DNA from: Sulfurovum sp.
GTDB lineage: Bacteria; Campylobacterota; Campylobacteria; Campylobacterales; Sulfurovaceae
NCBI GenBank assembly: GCA_026983515.1
Contig: JALWHT010000091.1
Location: 1-54,973 of the forward strand
Reading direction: 5' to 3'
Length of the DNA stretch: 54,973 nt
A model generated the notes under the pieces. That model ran no database searches and was not told the origin of the DNA. It saw only the letters and a program-made list of their open reading frames with translations. Position numbers and translations under genes: made by a program. Shown piece after piece: positions 34,678 to 42,971 of this stretch (positions are counted from its first letter, which is position 1; each line of letters starts with the position of its first letter).

Positions 34678-36567
34678 ATGGGTAAAGTATTAGGAATTGA
34701 CTTAGGAACAACCAACTCTGCGATGGCAGTTTACACCAATGGTGAGGCAGCAATTATCGCAAATAAAGAAGGGAAAAACACAACACCGTCAGTAGTTGCG
34801 TTTACTGACAAGGGTGAAGTGCTTGTCGGTGAGCCGGCAAAACGTCAGGCGGTTACCAACCCTGAAAAAACCATCTATTCTATTAAAAGAATTATGGGAT
34901 TGATGTGTAACGAAGATAAAGCGGCAGAAGCCAAAGAGAGACTCCCGTACCATATCATTGACAGAAACGGTGCGTGTGCCATTGAAGTAAGCGGCAAGAC
35001 TTATACACCGCAGGAGATTTCTGCAAAAGTACTGATGAAACTCAAAGAAGATGCAGAAGCGTATCTCGGTGAGACAGTCACAGATGCGGTTATTACGGTT
35101 CCTGCTTACTTTAACGACTCTCAGAGAAAGGCTACCAAAGAGGCTGGTACAATTGCCGGGCTGAATGTTCTGCGTATTATCAACGAGCCTACAGCAGCAG
35201 CACTTGCATATGGTCTTGACAAGAAAGATGCTGAGAAGATCGTTGTTTATGACCTGGGTGGTGGTACATTCGACGTTACAGCGCTTGAAACAGGTGACGG
35301 TGTCGTTGAAGTACTGGCAACCGGCGGTGACGCATTCCTTGGAGGGGATGACTTCGACAACAGAATTATAGATTATGTTGCTGAAGAGTTCAAAAAGGAA
35401 ACAGGTATTGACATTAAAGCAGATGTCATGGCACTTCAGCGTGTCAAAGATGCGGCTGAAGCAGCGAAAAAAGAGCTCTCGTCTGCAACAGAGACAGAGA
35501 TCAACCTGCCATTTATTACTGCTGATGCAAGCGGTCCAAAACACCTGGTAACCAAAATTACCAGAGCAAAATTTGAATCACTGATTGCAGACCTGGTTGA
35601 AAAAACGATTACTACAATCGATCAGGTACTGAAAGATGCCGGTTTGAGCAAGAGTGATGTTAAAGAAGTTGTCATGGTCGGTGGATCTACCCGTGTGCCG
35701 CTGGTACAGGAGAAGGTCAAAGCATACTTCGGCAAAGAGCTGAACAAGTCGGTCAACCCTGATGAGGTTGTTGCCATCGGTGCAGCGATCCAGGGTGGTG
35801 TCCTTGCCGGAGATGTCAAAGATGTCCTTCTGCTGGATGTTACACCGCTTAGCCTCGGTATTGAGACACTTGGCGGCGTGATGACAAAAGTGATTGAAAA
35901 AGGAACAACCATTCCTGCGAAGAAATCACAGATCTTCTCAACAGCGGAGGACAACCAGCCGGCAGTAAGCATCCACGTACTCCAAGGAGAGCGTGAGTTT
36001 GCCAAAGACAACAAGTCACTCGGTATGTTTGAACTTCAGGGTATTCCGCCAGCACCAAGAGGGGTACCTCAAATTGAGGTAACCTTTGATATCGATGCCA
36101 ACGGTATCCTGACTGTATCTGCGGTTGACAAAGGTACAGGAAAATCTCAGGAGATCAAGATCACCGGTTCGTCAGGACTGAGCGAAGAAGAGATCGAGAA
36201 GATGGTACAGGATGCAGAAGCGCACAAAGCAGAAGATGAGAAGCGTAAAGCAATCGTTGAAGCGAAGAATCAGGCGGATGCACTGATCCATCAGACAAGA
36301 AAGTCGCTTGACGAGCTTGGTGACAGTTTCGATGCGAGTGAAAAAGCGAACATCGAAGCAGCTATTGCAGACCTTGAGACTGTACTCAAAGATGACAATG
36401 CAACCAAAGAGCAGATCGATGAGAAGGTCAAAGCGCTTACCGAGAAGTCACACAAACTGGCAGAAGCAGTCTACGCCAAAGAGCAGGGTGGACAGCAAGG
36501 CGCTGCCGGCGGTGACGCAGGCAAGAAAGCAGACGATGACGACGTCATCGATGCAGAGGTTGAGTAA
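34678..36567 (+). CDS. dnaK: Chaperone protein DnaK (Hsp70)
   Basis: Main cytoplasmic Hsp70. The 629 residues start with [17 protein letters not shown], contain the phosphate loop [12 protein letters not shown], the linker [18 protein letters not shown] and the substrate domain, and end in the typical acidic tail [22 protein letters not shown] precedes the ATG. It is 214 bp from grpE and may have its own promoter. The last codons lie in a 38-bp segment that is repeated 134 bp downstream. Confidence 0.98.
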   Translation: MGKVLGIDLGTTNSAMAVYTNGEAAIIANKEGKNTTPSVVAFTDKGEVLVGEPAKRQAVTNPEKTIYSIKRIMGLMCNEDKAAEAKERLPYHIIDRNGACAIEVSGKTYTPQEISAKVLMKLKEDAEAYLGETVTDAVITVPAYFNDSQRKATKEAGTIAGLNVLRIINEPTAAALAYGLDKKDAEKIVVYDLGGGTFDVTALETGDGVVEVLATGGDAFLGGDDFDNRIIDYVAEEFKKETGIDIKADVMALQRVKDAAEAAKKELSSATETEINLPFITADASGPKHLVTKITRAKFESLIADLVEKTITTIDQVLKDAGLSKSDVKEVVMVGGSTRVPLVQEKVKAYFGKELNKSVNPDEVVAIGAAIQGGVLAGDVKDVLLLDVTPLSLGIETLGGVMTKVIEKGTTIPAKKSQIFSTAEDNQPAVSIHVLQGEREFAKDNKSLGMFELQGIPPAPRGVPQIEVTFDIDANGILTVSAVDKGTGKSQEIKITGSSGLSEEEIEKMVQDAEAHKAEDEKRKAIVEAKNQADALIHQTRKSLDELGDSFDASEKANIEAAIADLETVLKDDNATKEQIDEKVKALTEKSHKLAEAVYAKEQGGQQGAAGGDAGKKADDDDVIDAEVE

Positions 36568-36709
36568 GCCTCTGCGGAAAATGCGACCAGTCGCATGGGC
36601 ACTCCGCCGAGGAGGTCTCAGCGACAGCGTAGCTTAACGGGCTTTGCCCGGGAAGCGTTAGAATGATGTGAGACGACGTCATCGATGCAGAGGTTGAGTA
36701 AGCCTCTGC
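36538..36709. repeat. 38-bp direct repeats of the dnaK 3' end flanking a 96-bp insert
   Basis: The last codons, stop codon and terminator stem of dnaK (36538-36575) occur again, base for base, at 36672-36709. The 96 bases between them are rich in small palindromes (ATGCGACCAGTCGCAT; GGGCTTTGCCC) and carry no gene. Both copies hold the stem GCAGAGG/CCTCTGC, but only the second is followed by a T tract. This is what an insertion with duplication of the flank would leave. Confidence 0.9.
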
Positions 36710-36721
36710 CCTCTATTTTTT
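36687..36721 (+). terminator. Terminator of dnaK (in the second repeat copy)
   Basis: GCAGAGG (36687-36693), 9-base loop, CCTCTGC (36703-36709), CCTCTA, then TTTTTT. The first copy of the stem at 36553-36575 contains the dnaK stop codon in its loop and has no T tract. Confidence 0.8.
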
Positions 36722-36740
36722 AAGTTATATTACTTCCTCC

Positions 36741-36778
36741 AAAGCCCGGTTCCCCGAAAGGGGAGTCGGGCTTTTTTT
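36741..36778. terminator. Strong terminator between dnaK and the Omp85 gene
   Basis: AAAGCCCG (36741-36748) pairs with CGGGCTTT (36767-36774) around an inner hairpin CCCCGAAAGGGG; seven T follow. The A-run on the left means it could also work for the facing gene. A further perfect 9-bp hairpin ATGGAAGCC/GGCTTCCAT lies at 36852-36873, nearer the Omp85 gene. The gap 36568-36882 holds no gene. Confidence 0.9.
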
Positions 36779-36882
36779 ATGCCGTTTTTTCAGTGAGACA
36801 GTTATTGACGAAAATGTTTTGAAGTGTCTTGGCAAAATAGGAGAGGTACAGATGGAAGCCCATTGGCTTCCATAGTGCATGT

Positions 36883-38262
36883 TTAGAAGTCAAACGGCTG
36901 GAAAACCATGACCCATAAGTTGGTACCTTCACTGCTATAGGCAACATCGATACGTACAGGTACCTGGGCTACCATGGCTCTGAAACCAACACCGGCATCG
37001 AATTTCATATTGTCAAAAAGCCTGCTATTATAACTGTTGTTGACATTACCCGCTTCAATAAACGGAGCAACCTGCAGCCAGTCTACTGACACTGGAATAT
37101 AGTCATTCTTTCTAAACGGGTTCCAGTTCAAAATGGCACGGTATTCCATAGCACCGTAAATGACAGCTCTGTCGGTGAAGCGGTTGGTGTTGTAGCCTCG
37201 CATTCTGAACATACCGCCAAGGCGTCCGCCTTCCCAGAGCGGAGGTCTGTGTTTTTCAATACCCGGATGACCGTCGGCATCATTGTTCTCGTCCCAAGAG
37301 AAGGAGTAGCCTGTCCAAAAGCTCATCGCAAGCACATTCTGCTGTGTCCACGAGAAAGTGGGCAGGTCAATGTAGTGGTTGTACTTGAATTCCAGAAAGT
37401 CCCATGTCTGGAGTGAATCACCCCACCCAAAGTCTTTGGAGTACTGTAGTCTGAACTGATAGCCGCGGGACGGGTTAAGGTCATAGTCTGTATTGTCATG
37501 CTCTACAAAAAAACGCAATCCGTTGGTGTTCCACTCCTGAAGTCCTCTCGATGAGCGGTCAAACCCGCTGGAAGGGAGATAGTTCTCAAAGGAGTTGTGC
37601 TCATAGAAACCTGTGATACCCAGTGCCGTACGTCCGGTTACGAAAGGTTTTCCCCCGCCGTATCCTTCTCTGTCAACAGCAAATCCGTGTTTGAGTGTGT
37701 AGTGTCCTGCCGGATTGTTCAGGCCTTCACCGACAGGAAGAACATACTTGAGTGTCATGTAGACAAAATCTTCATCACCGGGAGTCTCGACATAGTTTTC
37801 TTCATTGGAGTTCTTGCCGTGATCGTAGATGTAATAGCGTGCTTTGGGGAAGTAACTCTTAAGTCCGAGTGCAGAGAAAAGCAGTCTGTCCGTACCGGGT
37901 ACTAGGTAGTTGAAGATTGCGGCAAAACCGCCGGAGAAATTTTTGCTCTCTTGCTGTCCATTAACCTTGACATCCTGATCTGCACCGTAAAAAACGGTGG
38001 TAATTGCAGTAGTTTGTGGTTGCAGAAAGCCTTTTTTGATCACGCTGACCCCTCCGGAGAATCCGGTAGAGTCCGTTGAGAATACATAGGGAACGATCAG
38101 AAAGTTTTTGCTTTCGATCCCTTCTTCTATCGCACCTTCTGAAATATTGATATCGGAGGCCTTTGAGACTGTATCGGCCAGTGCTTCGTCTGCCGGAAGT
38201 AACGGGCTTGCAAGAAGCATAGCGGTTAAAGCCGAAATGAGTATACTTTTTTTCCTGTTCAT
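36883..38262 (-). CDS. Omp85/BamA-type outer membrane barrel without POTRA domains
   Basis: A 459-residue outer membrane protein. After a signal peptide (cleavage near residue 30) it goes almost directly into the barrel. FRMRGYNTNRF near residue 350 is the RG(Y/F) loop-6 motif of the Omp85 (surface antigen D15) family, and the chain ends in Phe as barrels do. No POTRA repeats are present, so it is not BamA itself; such short members may act in lipid or protein export, or as patatin-type barrel parts. Single gene between strong terminators and the chorismate mutase gene. Confidence 0.8.
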   Translation of the reverse strand: MNRKKSILISALTAMLLASPLLPADEALADTVSKASDINISEGAIEEGIESKNFLIVPYVFSTDSTGFSGGVSVIKKGFLQPQTTAITTVFYGADQDVKVNGQQESKNFSGGFAAIFNYLVPGTDRLLFSALGLKSYFPKARYYIYDHGKNSNEENYVETPGDEDFVYMTLKYVLPVGEGLNNPAGHYTLKHGFAVDREGYGGGKPFVTGRTALGITGFYEHNSFENYLPSSGFDRSSRGLQEWNTNGLRFFVEHDNTDYDLNPSRGYQFRLQYSKDFGWGDSLQTWDFLEFKYNHYIDLPTFSWTQQNVLAMSFWTGYSFSWDENNDADGHPGIEKHRPPLWEGGRLGGMFRMRGYNTNRFTDRAVIYGAMEYRAILNWNPFRKNDYIPVSVDWLQVAPFIEAGNVNNSYNSRLFDNMKFDAGVGFRAMVAQVPVRIDVAYSSEGTNLWVMVFQPFDF

Positions 38263-38355
38263 AAAGGTATTATAGGCTAAAATATATTACAGTCCTATGG
38301 AGGATTTTGGATAAAAAGACAAAGCATTTTTTATAATAAAAAAGGATGAATCACG

Positions 38356-38655
38356 ATGGAAATTGAAAAGTGTACAACACTGGAAGAAGCAAGAGAGAAG
38401 ATTGACGAGGTCGATGAAGAGATCATCAAATTGATCGCAAAACGTAACGACTATATTAAGCAGATTGCACACTTTAAAACAAGTGTGGATGAAGTAAAGG
38501 AAGAAGAACGCATTAATGATGTCATCTCCAGAGCCAGACAGCAGGCGATCGACCTGGGGCTTTCACCCAATCTTATTAACGATCTTTATGTCCGTATGAT
38601 CGATGCGATGGTAGAGAGCGAGATCGCAGAGTTTAACAACGCAAAAAGTTTTTGA
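38356..38655 (+). CDS. Chorismate mutase type II (AroQ class)
   Basis: A 99-residue all-helical enzyme that turns chorismate into prephenate or, in the related PchB group, splits isochorismate. LEEAREKIDEVDEEIIKLIAKRNDYIKQIAHFK is the long first helix with the active-site Arg and Lys, and VKEEERINDVISRARQQA follows. The free-standing form without prephenate dehydratase is noted. A TATAAT lies at 38332-38337, close to the ATG. No other aromatic synthesis gene is adjacent. Confidence 0.85.
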   Translation: MEIEKCTTLEEAREKIDEVDEEIIKLIAKRNDYIKQIAHFKTSVDEVKEEERINDVISRARQQAIDLGLSPNLINDLYVRMIDAMVESEIAEFNNAKSF

Positions 38656-38707
38656 TCTATTGTCAAGTGCAGGTCTGTTTCTCTGTGTAACCGCCTCCAC
38701 AAAGCCA

Positions 38708-38716
38708 TGCTACAAT
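38708..38716 (+). promoter_or_regulatory. Extended -10 promoter of the two-component pair
   Basis: TGCTACAAT, about 50 bp upstream of the regulator start; the TGn extension compensates for a poor -35. Confidence 0.45.
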
Positions 38717-38764
38717 GTGCCAAGAAAGAGATATGCCGCTGCATGGTGTGGCTAAGGAGTGTAT

Positions 38765-39418
38765 GTGAAGATATTGCTACTTGAAGACGATGTGATCTTG
38801 CAGGAGATTATTGAAGAATTTCTGCAGGAAAACAAACATGAAGTAGTCAGCTTCTATGATGGAGAAAAGGCGCTCGATGCCATAGGGGAAGAGCGTTTTG
38901 ACCTGCTGCTGCTTGATGTGAATGTGCCCAGTATAGACGGCTTTGAAATACTTGCATACCTTCGCGACATTGGCAATGCGACCCCGGCTATCTACATTAC
39001 TTCTCTTGCCGGTATTGAAGACCTTAAAAAAGGGTTTGCCCTCGGAGCAGACGACTACCTGAAAAAGCCGTTTGACCTTGAAGAGCTTCAAGTGCGTATT
39101 GAGCATATTGCAAAAGCGAATTACCTGCAGGAAGAGATCGAGATTGACGGTATGAAATTCATTCCCAAAGCACATCAGCTTATTGTGGGTGACAGAACCA
39201 TTGAAATGCGTCAAAAAGAGGCGCAGGTGCTGGAGTATTTTATTCGTAATCAGGGCAAGATTGTCTCCTGCGATGAGATCATAGAGAACATATGGGAAGA
39301 TGAGAATGTTCCCACACACGCTACTATACGCACCTATATTAAAAACCTCAGAAGAATGTTCGACAAAGCCTGTTTTGAAAATATCAAAGGAGAAGGATAT
39401 CGTTTTAACATCGTATGA
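38765..39418 (+). CDS. OmpR-family response regulator
   Basis: A 217-residue DNA-binding regulator. The receiver has DD at 8-9, phospho-acceptor Asp51 in LLLDVNVP, Ser80 and Lys101 in LKKPF; the C-terminal winged helix includes MRQKEAQVLEYFI, ATIRTYIKNLRRMF and GEGYRF. Two in-frame GTG codons compete: at 38759 the ribosome site AAGGAG would overlap the start, while the GTG at 38765 leaves 5 bases and is chosen. The kinase gene follows in overlap. The target genes are unknown. Confidence 0.9.
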   Translation: MKILLLEDDVILQEIIEEFLQENKHEVVSFYDGEKALDAIGEERFDLLLLDVNVPSIDGFEILAYLRDIGNATPAIYITSLAGIEDLKKGFALGADDYLKKPFDLEELQVRIEHIAKANYLQEEIEIDGMKFIPKAHQLIVGDRTIEMRQKEAQVLEYFIRNQGKIVSCDEIIENIWEDENVPTHATIRTYIKNLRRMFDKACFENIKGEGYRFNIV

Positions 39419-40574
39419 ACGCCGGTCACTTTTCCGCTTTCTGGCACTCTATCTGATTTCGGTATTTATACTGCTGGCGATTATAGGCTACCTCTTTTTT
39501 GAAAACAACCGCACAGCGATGAAGAGTGCGATGAAATTCGAGATGATGTACCAGGGGCGTATGCTCTCTTCCAAAATTGTCATGAAAGCGATGCAGGAAA
39601 AGGGAATGGATGAAGCCGATGCGGTTAACTTCCTTGCCTCTTTAAAGCACTGTCGATTCAATGTAGGCTATTATGACAAAGAGGGCGTTCCTCTCTATAC
39701 GGAAATAGACGAGATGCCGAAATTCAATAGTAGTTTTTATATTGACAAAGGATACTGCTACACGGTACTTGAAGATAGAAGTGATCATCTTGGTGTGTAT
39801 TATGTGGTGCTTAAAGAGAACGAACTGATGGAGAATTTTCATCAGCTTCGTCTGAAGATCATCGGCTATTTGCTGTTCTCCTTTTTGCTGATGGGTGTGG
39901 TGGGCTACTTTCTTGGCAGGCTTTTTTTGCAACCGGTACGCGAGCAGATAGAGTCGCTTGACCAGTTCATCTCCGATACGACCCATGAACTCAATACCCC
40001 TATTTCGGCGATATTAATGACGATACGCTCACTCAAAGGGTGTGACGAGAAGAAGATGAAGCGCCTTGAAGCAAGCGCCAAGCGGCTACATGTGATGTAC
40101 AGTTCGCTTACCTACCGCCTTGAGGGCAAAGAGGAGGAGGTGGAGCGATTTGACTTTGCACAAGTAGTCGAGGAGCGTGTGGGGTACATCAAAGAGCTCA
40201 TTGACTCCAAGAAACTGAAGCTGACAGTGATGCTCGAGCCGACAGAGGTGGAGATGTCACGCAGTTCGGCCGAGCGACTCATTGATAATTTGCTTTCCAA
40301 TGCTGTTAAGTACAGCGATGTAGGTGACTGCATTACCGTTATGCTCAAGAAACGTGTACTCAAAGTAGCTGATACCGGCATAGGAATCGCCAAAAAAGAT
40401 CAGGAGAATATTTTTAAACGCTATAAACGTGCCAACAATGAGCGCGGTGGTTTTGGTATCGGGTTGAATATTGTGTTGGGTATCTGCAGGCAGTACCGCA
40501 TTAAGCTTGACCTCGATTCAGAAGTGGGGAAGGGTACGACCTTTACGTTGTGGTTCCCGCCTATAAAATCTTAA
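39375..40574 (+). CDS. Membrane sensor histidine kinase
   Basis: Partner kinase of the preceding regulator. Two membrane helices (FRFLALYLISVFILLAIIGY and IIGYLLFSFLLMGVVGYFL) enclose a sensor of about 110 residues. The H box is DTTHELNTPISAIL, followed by NLLSNAVKYS, DTGIGI and FGIGLNI. The start is uncertain: the only canonical codon near the regulator's end is this TTG, giving a 44-bp overlap without a clear ribosome site; AAAGGAGAAGG at 39386-39396 points to a start near 39399-39405, where only ATC, GTT or TTA are in frame. The ATG at 39415 is out of frame. Confidence 0.85.
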   Translation: MKISKEKDIVLTSYERRSLFRFLALYLISVFILLAIIGYLFFENNRTAMKSAMKFEMMYQGRMLSSKIVMKAMQEKGMDEADAVNFLASLKHCRFNVGYYDKEGVPLYTEIDEMPKFNSSFYIDKGYCYTVLEDRSDHLGVYYVVLKENELMENFHQLRLKIIGYLLFSFLLMGVVGYFLGRLFLQPVREQIESLDQFISDTTHELNTPISAILMTIRSLKGCDEKKMKRLEASAKRLHVMYSSLTYRLEGKEEEVERFDFAQVVEERVGYIKELIDSKKLKLTVMLEPTEVEMSRSSAERLIDNLLSNAVKYSDVGDCITVMLKKRVLKVADTGIGIAKKDQENIFKRYKRANNERGGFGIGLNIVLGICRQYRIKLDLDSEVGKGTTFTLWFPPIKS

Positions 40575-40590
40575 TGGAGGAGGTGGGGTA

Positions 40591-40983
40591 TTAGTCCATC
40601 TGCTCCATAAGGATACTGATGATGTCGGTCATCGTAAGGATGCCTTGCAGTTCGTTGTTGTCGATGACCAGCAGGCGTTTGATGGAGCTTGTGACCATCA
40701 TACGTGCGGCATACTTCATCTCCAGCCCGGCAGAGACGGAGATGGCGGGTGTGTTTGCGATGTCGTAGACATTGAGCAGGTCGATGTCACCGTCTTCGGC
40801 AACGATGCTCTGCAGTATGTTCTTGAAGGTCACCAGGCCGTAGGCACCCGAGTGGGAGGTCTTCTCTACTACCACGGAGCGTACCTTGTGTTCACGCATC
40901 AGCTGTAGCGCTTCGCGGACGGTCGCCATGGGGGAGACGGTTATGAGCTTCTCTTTTTGGGTCATCACTTCTTTGACTAACAT
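40591..40983 (-). CDS. CBS-pair protein
   Basis: A 130-residue protein made of two CBS motifs (VKEVMTQKEKLITVSPMATVREA... and AISVSAGLEMKYAARMMVTSSIKRLLVID), a module that binds adenine nucleotides and reports energy charge. It ends a three-gene operon 11 bp after the P-II-like gene and the DUF1538 protein. It is likely an allosteric partner of that membrane protein, an inference from position only. Confidence 0.88.
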   Translation of the reverse strand: MLVKEVMTQKEKLITVSPMATVREALQLMREHKVRSVVVEKTSHSGAYGLVTFKNILQSIVAEDGDIDLLNVYDIANTPAISVSAGLEMKYAARMMVTSSIKRLLVIDNNELQGILTMTDIISILMEQMD

Positions 40984-40994
40984 CGTATTTTCCT

Positions 40995-41345
40995 TTAAAT
41001 CATACTTTTGATATTCTCTTCGAACGTGTGTAACTCTTCATTGTCCAGTCCTGTTACGTGGCTGAGCGGGAAGGTGAAGGTAAAGCCGCTGTTCTCTTTG
41101 TTATCGAGGTTGAATCTCTCTCTGAGGGTACGCATCACCTGCATACTCAGTTTGCGAGGCAGCACAAAGAGTAGAACCGAGACATTCTCTTCGAGGGTAA
41201 GACCGAAGAAGACCTTTTTCTCTTTGAGGCCTATGTTCTTTCCATGTAGAATGGTGACCGATCCGGCACCGGCCTCTTTGGCCGTTTCGATGGCAGCCTC
41301 TTCCTCTTTGTCGGGTATGACGACGACAAGTGCGGTGAATTTCAT
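40995..41345 (-). CDS. P-II-like signalling protein
   Basis: A 116-residue protein with the ferredoxin-like P-II pattern: [38 protein letters not shown] at the start and a second beta-alpha-beta with [22 protein letters not shown]. It lacks the uridylylated Tyr loop of GlnB, so it belongs to the PII-like group often encoded with transporters. It overlaps the DUF1538 gene by 4 bp, implying translational coupling and a physical partnership. The ligand is unknown. Confidence 0.78.
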   Translation of the reverse strand: MKFTALVVVIPDKEEEAAIETAKEAGAGSVTILHGKNIGLKEKKVFFGLTLEENVSVLLFVLPRKLSMQVMRTLRERFNLDNKENSGFTFTFPLSHVTGLDNEELHTFEENIKSMI

Positions 41346-42862
41346 GCTTCTTCCTCCTGTGAAAGTGTCTGTTTTCTGTAGTACTCTGCATAGATGCCGT
41401 ACCCCATGACCGTGAGCATGGGAAAAAGCGATGCAAAAGCGATCAGCCCAAATCCATCAATGAGCGGGTTACGCCCTTCGATATTCTCCGCCAGTCCCAA
41501 CCCCAGAGCGGCCACAAGCGGTACGGTCACTGTCGAAGTGGTCACTCCGCCGCTGTCGTAGGCGATGGGGATGATGTAGTCGGGTGCGAAGTAGGTAAAG
41601 GCGATGACAAGCAGGTAGCCTGCGATGATATAGTAGTGGATTGGATCGCCCACGACGATACGGTAGGCACCCAGCGCGATGCCCACCGCTACCCCCAGGG
41701 CGACCACGACACGCAGGCGCATCTGCTTGATGCTGCCCTCACTGATCTCTTCAGCCTTGATGGCGATAGCAAGCAGGCTGGGTTCTGCCATGGTTGTCGA
41801 AAAGCCGATCAGAAACGCAAAGAGGTAGATGAGCAGGTTGTTCTTCATCGCTGTCAGGTCGAAGGCGATGGTCTCCCCGATGGGAAAGAGCCCCATCTCA
41901 AGCCCTACGATGAAGGCGTAGAGTCCGACGATCACCATGGTGATACCAATGAGTATTCTGTGCAAGTGCACGACTGGTTTCTTGATGATGACATACTGAA
42001 AGAAGAAGATGACCGCCAGAATGGGCAGGACATCCTTGACCGTTGCGATCAGGTCCCAGAAGATATCCTGCCACTGAAAGTGCTGTGCAGCCTTTTCTGT
42101 TTCGATGACCGCCTGTGCAAGGATGGGCAGGCTGCTGCTCTCTCCCATAGCGTAGACGATGATGCCATAGACCTGTACGAAGATCATCGGTGTCAGCGAG
42201 GCAAAGGCGATGAGCCCGAAGCCGTCGATGACGGGGTTGCGCCCCTTGATGGAGGAGGCAAGCCCGATGCCAAGGGCGGCCACAAGCGGTACGGTTACTG
42301 TCGAAGTGGTTACTCCGCCGCTGTCATATGCCAGTCCGATGATCTCCTTTGGCGCAAAGAAGGTGATAAGTACGACAAGAATGTAGCCACCGATGATGTA
42401 GTAGGCAACAGGGTGTCCAAGCAGAATGCGCAGTACACCGAGCAAAATGGCAAAGCCCACAGAGAATGCCACGGTCATCCGCAGCCAGAAGGCATCGATG
42501 AGACCGTTGCTGATGGAGGCAGCTTTCTGGGAGATGGCGATAAGTGCTGGTTCGGCAACCGTGGTGGCAAAGCCGACGGTAAAGGCAAAGAGCAGGAGCC
42601 AGAAGACCGAACCCTTTCTTGCAAAGTCGACAGCAAGCCCTTCACCGATGGGGAAGATGCCCAGCTCAAGACCGCGAATGAAGAGTGCAAGCCCTATGGC
42701 GACAATAGTGAGTCCTGCTACAATGGAAAAGAGGTTGTCAGGCATGGAGCGTATGACTATCCCCTGGAAAAGTGCCACAACAACAATGATGGGAAGCAGG
42801 TCGGTAAACGAGTTCTTTAGGTCACCGGCAAATATCTTCAGGCTTGTTTTCATGGAGTTCAT
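41342..42862 (-). CDS. Double DUF1538 membrane protein, candidate cation/proton antiporter
   Basis: A 506-residue inner-membrane protein of two homologous halves: [11 protein letters not shown] (64-74) repeats as [11 protein letters not shown] (320-330) and [19 protein letters not shown] (from 179) is identical at 435, an offset of 256 residues. Each half is a DUF1538 unit of about six helices. Paired separate DUF1538 subunits (UmpA/UmpB) have been reported as a sodium/proton antiporter in a halophile, as I recall; here both are in one chain. On the minus strand a TATAAT overlaps the first ATG, so the true start may be the Met codon at 42853 on an almost leaderless transcript. Confidence 0.85.
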   Translation of the reverse strand: MNSMKTSLKIFAGDLKNSFTDLLPIIVVVALFQGIVIRSMPDNLFSIVAGLTIVAIGLALFIRGLELGIFPIGEGLAVDFARKGSVFWLLLFAFTVGFATTVAEPALIAISQKAASISNGLIDAFWLRMTVAFSVGFAILLGVLRILLGHPVAYYIIGGYILVVLITFFAPKEIIGLAYDSGGVTTSTVTVPLVAALGIGLASSIKGRNPVIDGFGLIAFASLTPMIFVQVYGIIVYAMGESSSLPILAQAVIETEKAAQHFQWQDIFWDLIATVKDVLPILAVIFFFQYVIIKKPVVHLHRILIGITMVIVGLYAFIVGLEMGLFPIGETIAFDLTAMKNNLLIYLFAFLIGFSTTMAEPSLLAIAIKAEEISEGSIKQMRLRVVVALGVAVGIALGAYRIVVGDPIHYYIIAGYLLVIAFTYFAPDYIIPIAYDSGGVTTSTVTVPLVAALGLGLAENIEGRNPLIDGFGLIAFASLFPMLTVMGYGIYAEYYRKQTLSQEEEA

Positions 42863-42971
42863 TATAGCCTACTCTGCGCTTTGGACGGTTAAATAGCAAG
42901 GATTTACCGTTTCCTTACGCTGCGTTGTTACCTTTTTGATATGACCCGGTCATAGTACAGAGTGTGCAGCG

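Noticed and set aside
39415-39456. ATG overlapping the regulator stop (ATGA) as start of the sensor kinase
   Set aside because: It is in a different frame from the kinase and meets a stop codon after 13 codons.
41636-42820. Long open frame of 394 codons on the plus strand opposite the DUF1538 gene
   Set aside because: It is antisense to a clear membrane protein, has an improbable Asp/Gly/His-rich composition and owes its openness to codon bias in the real gene.
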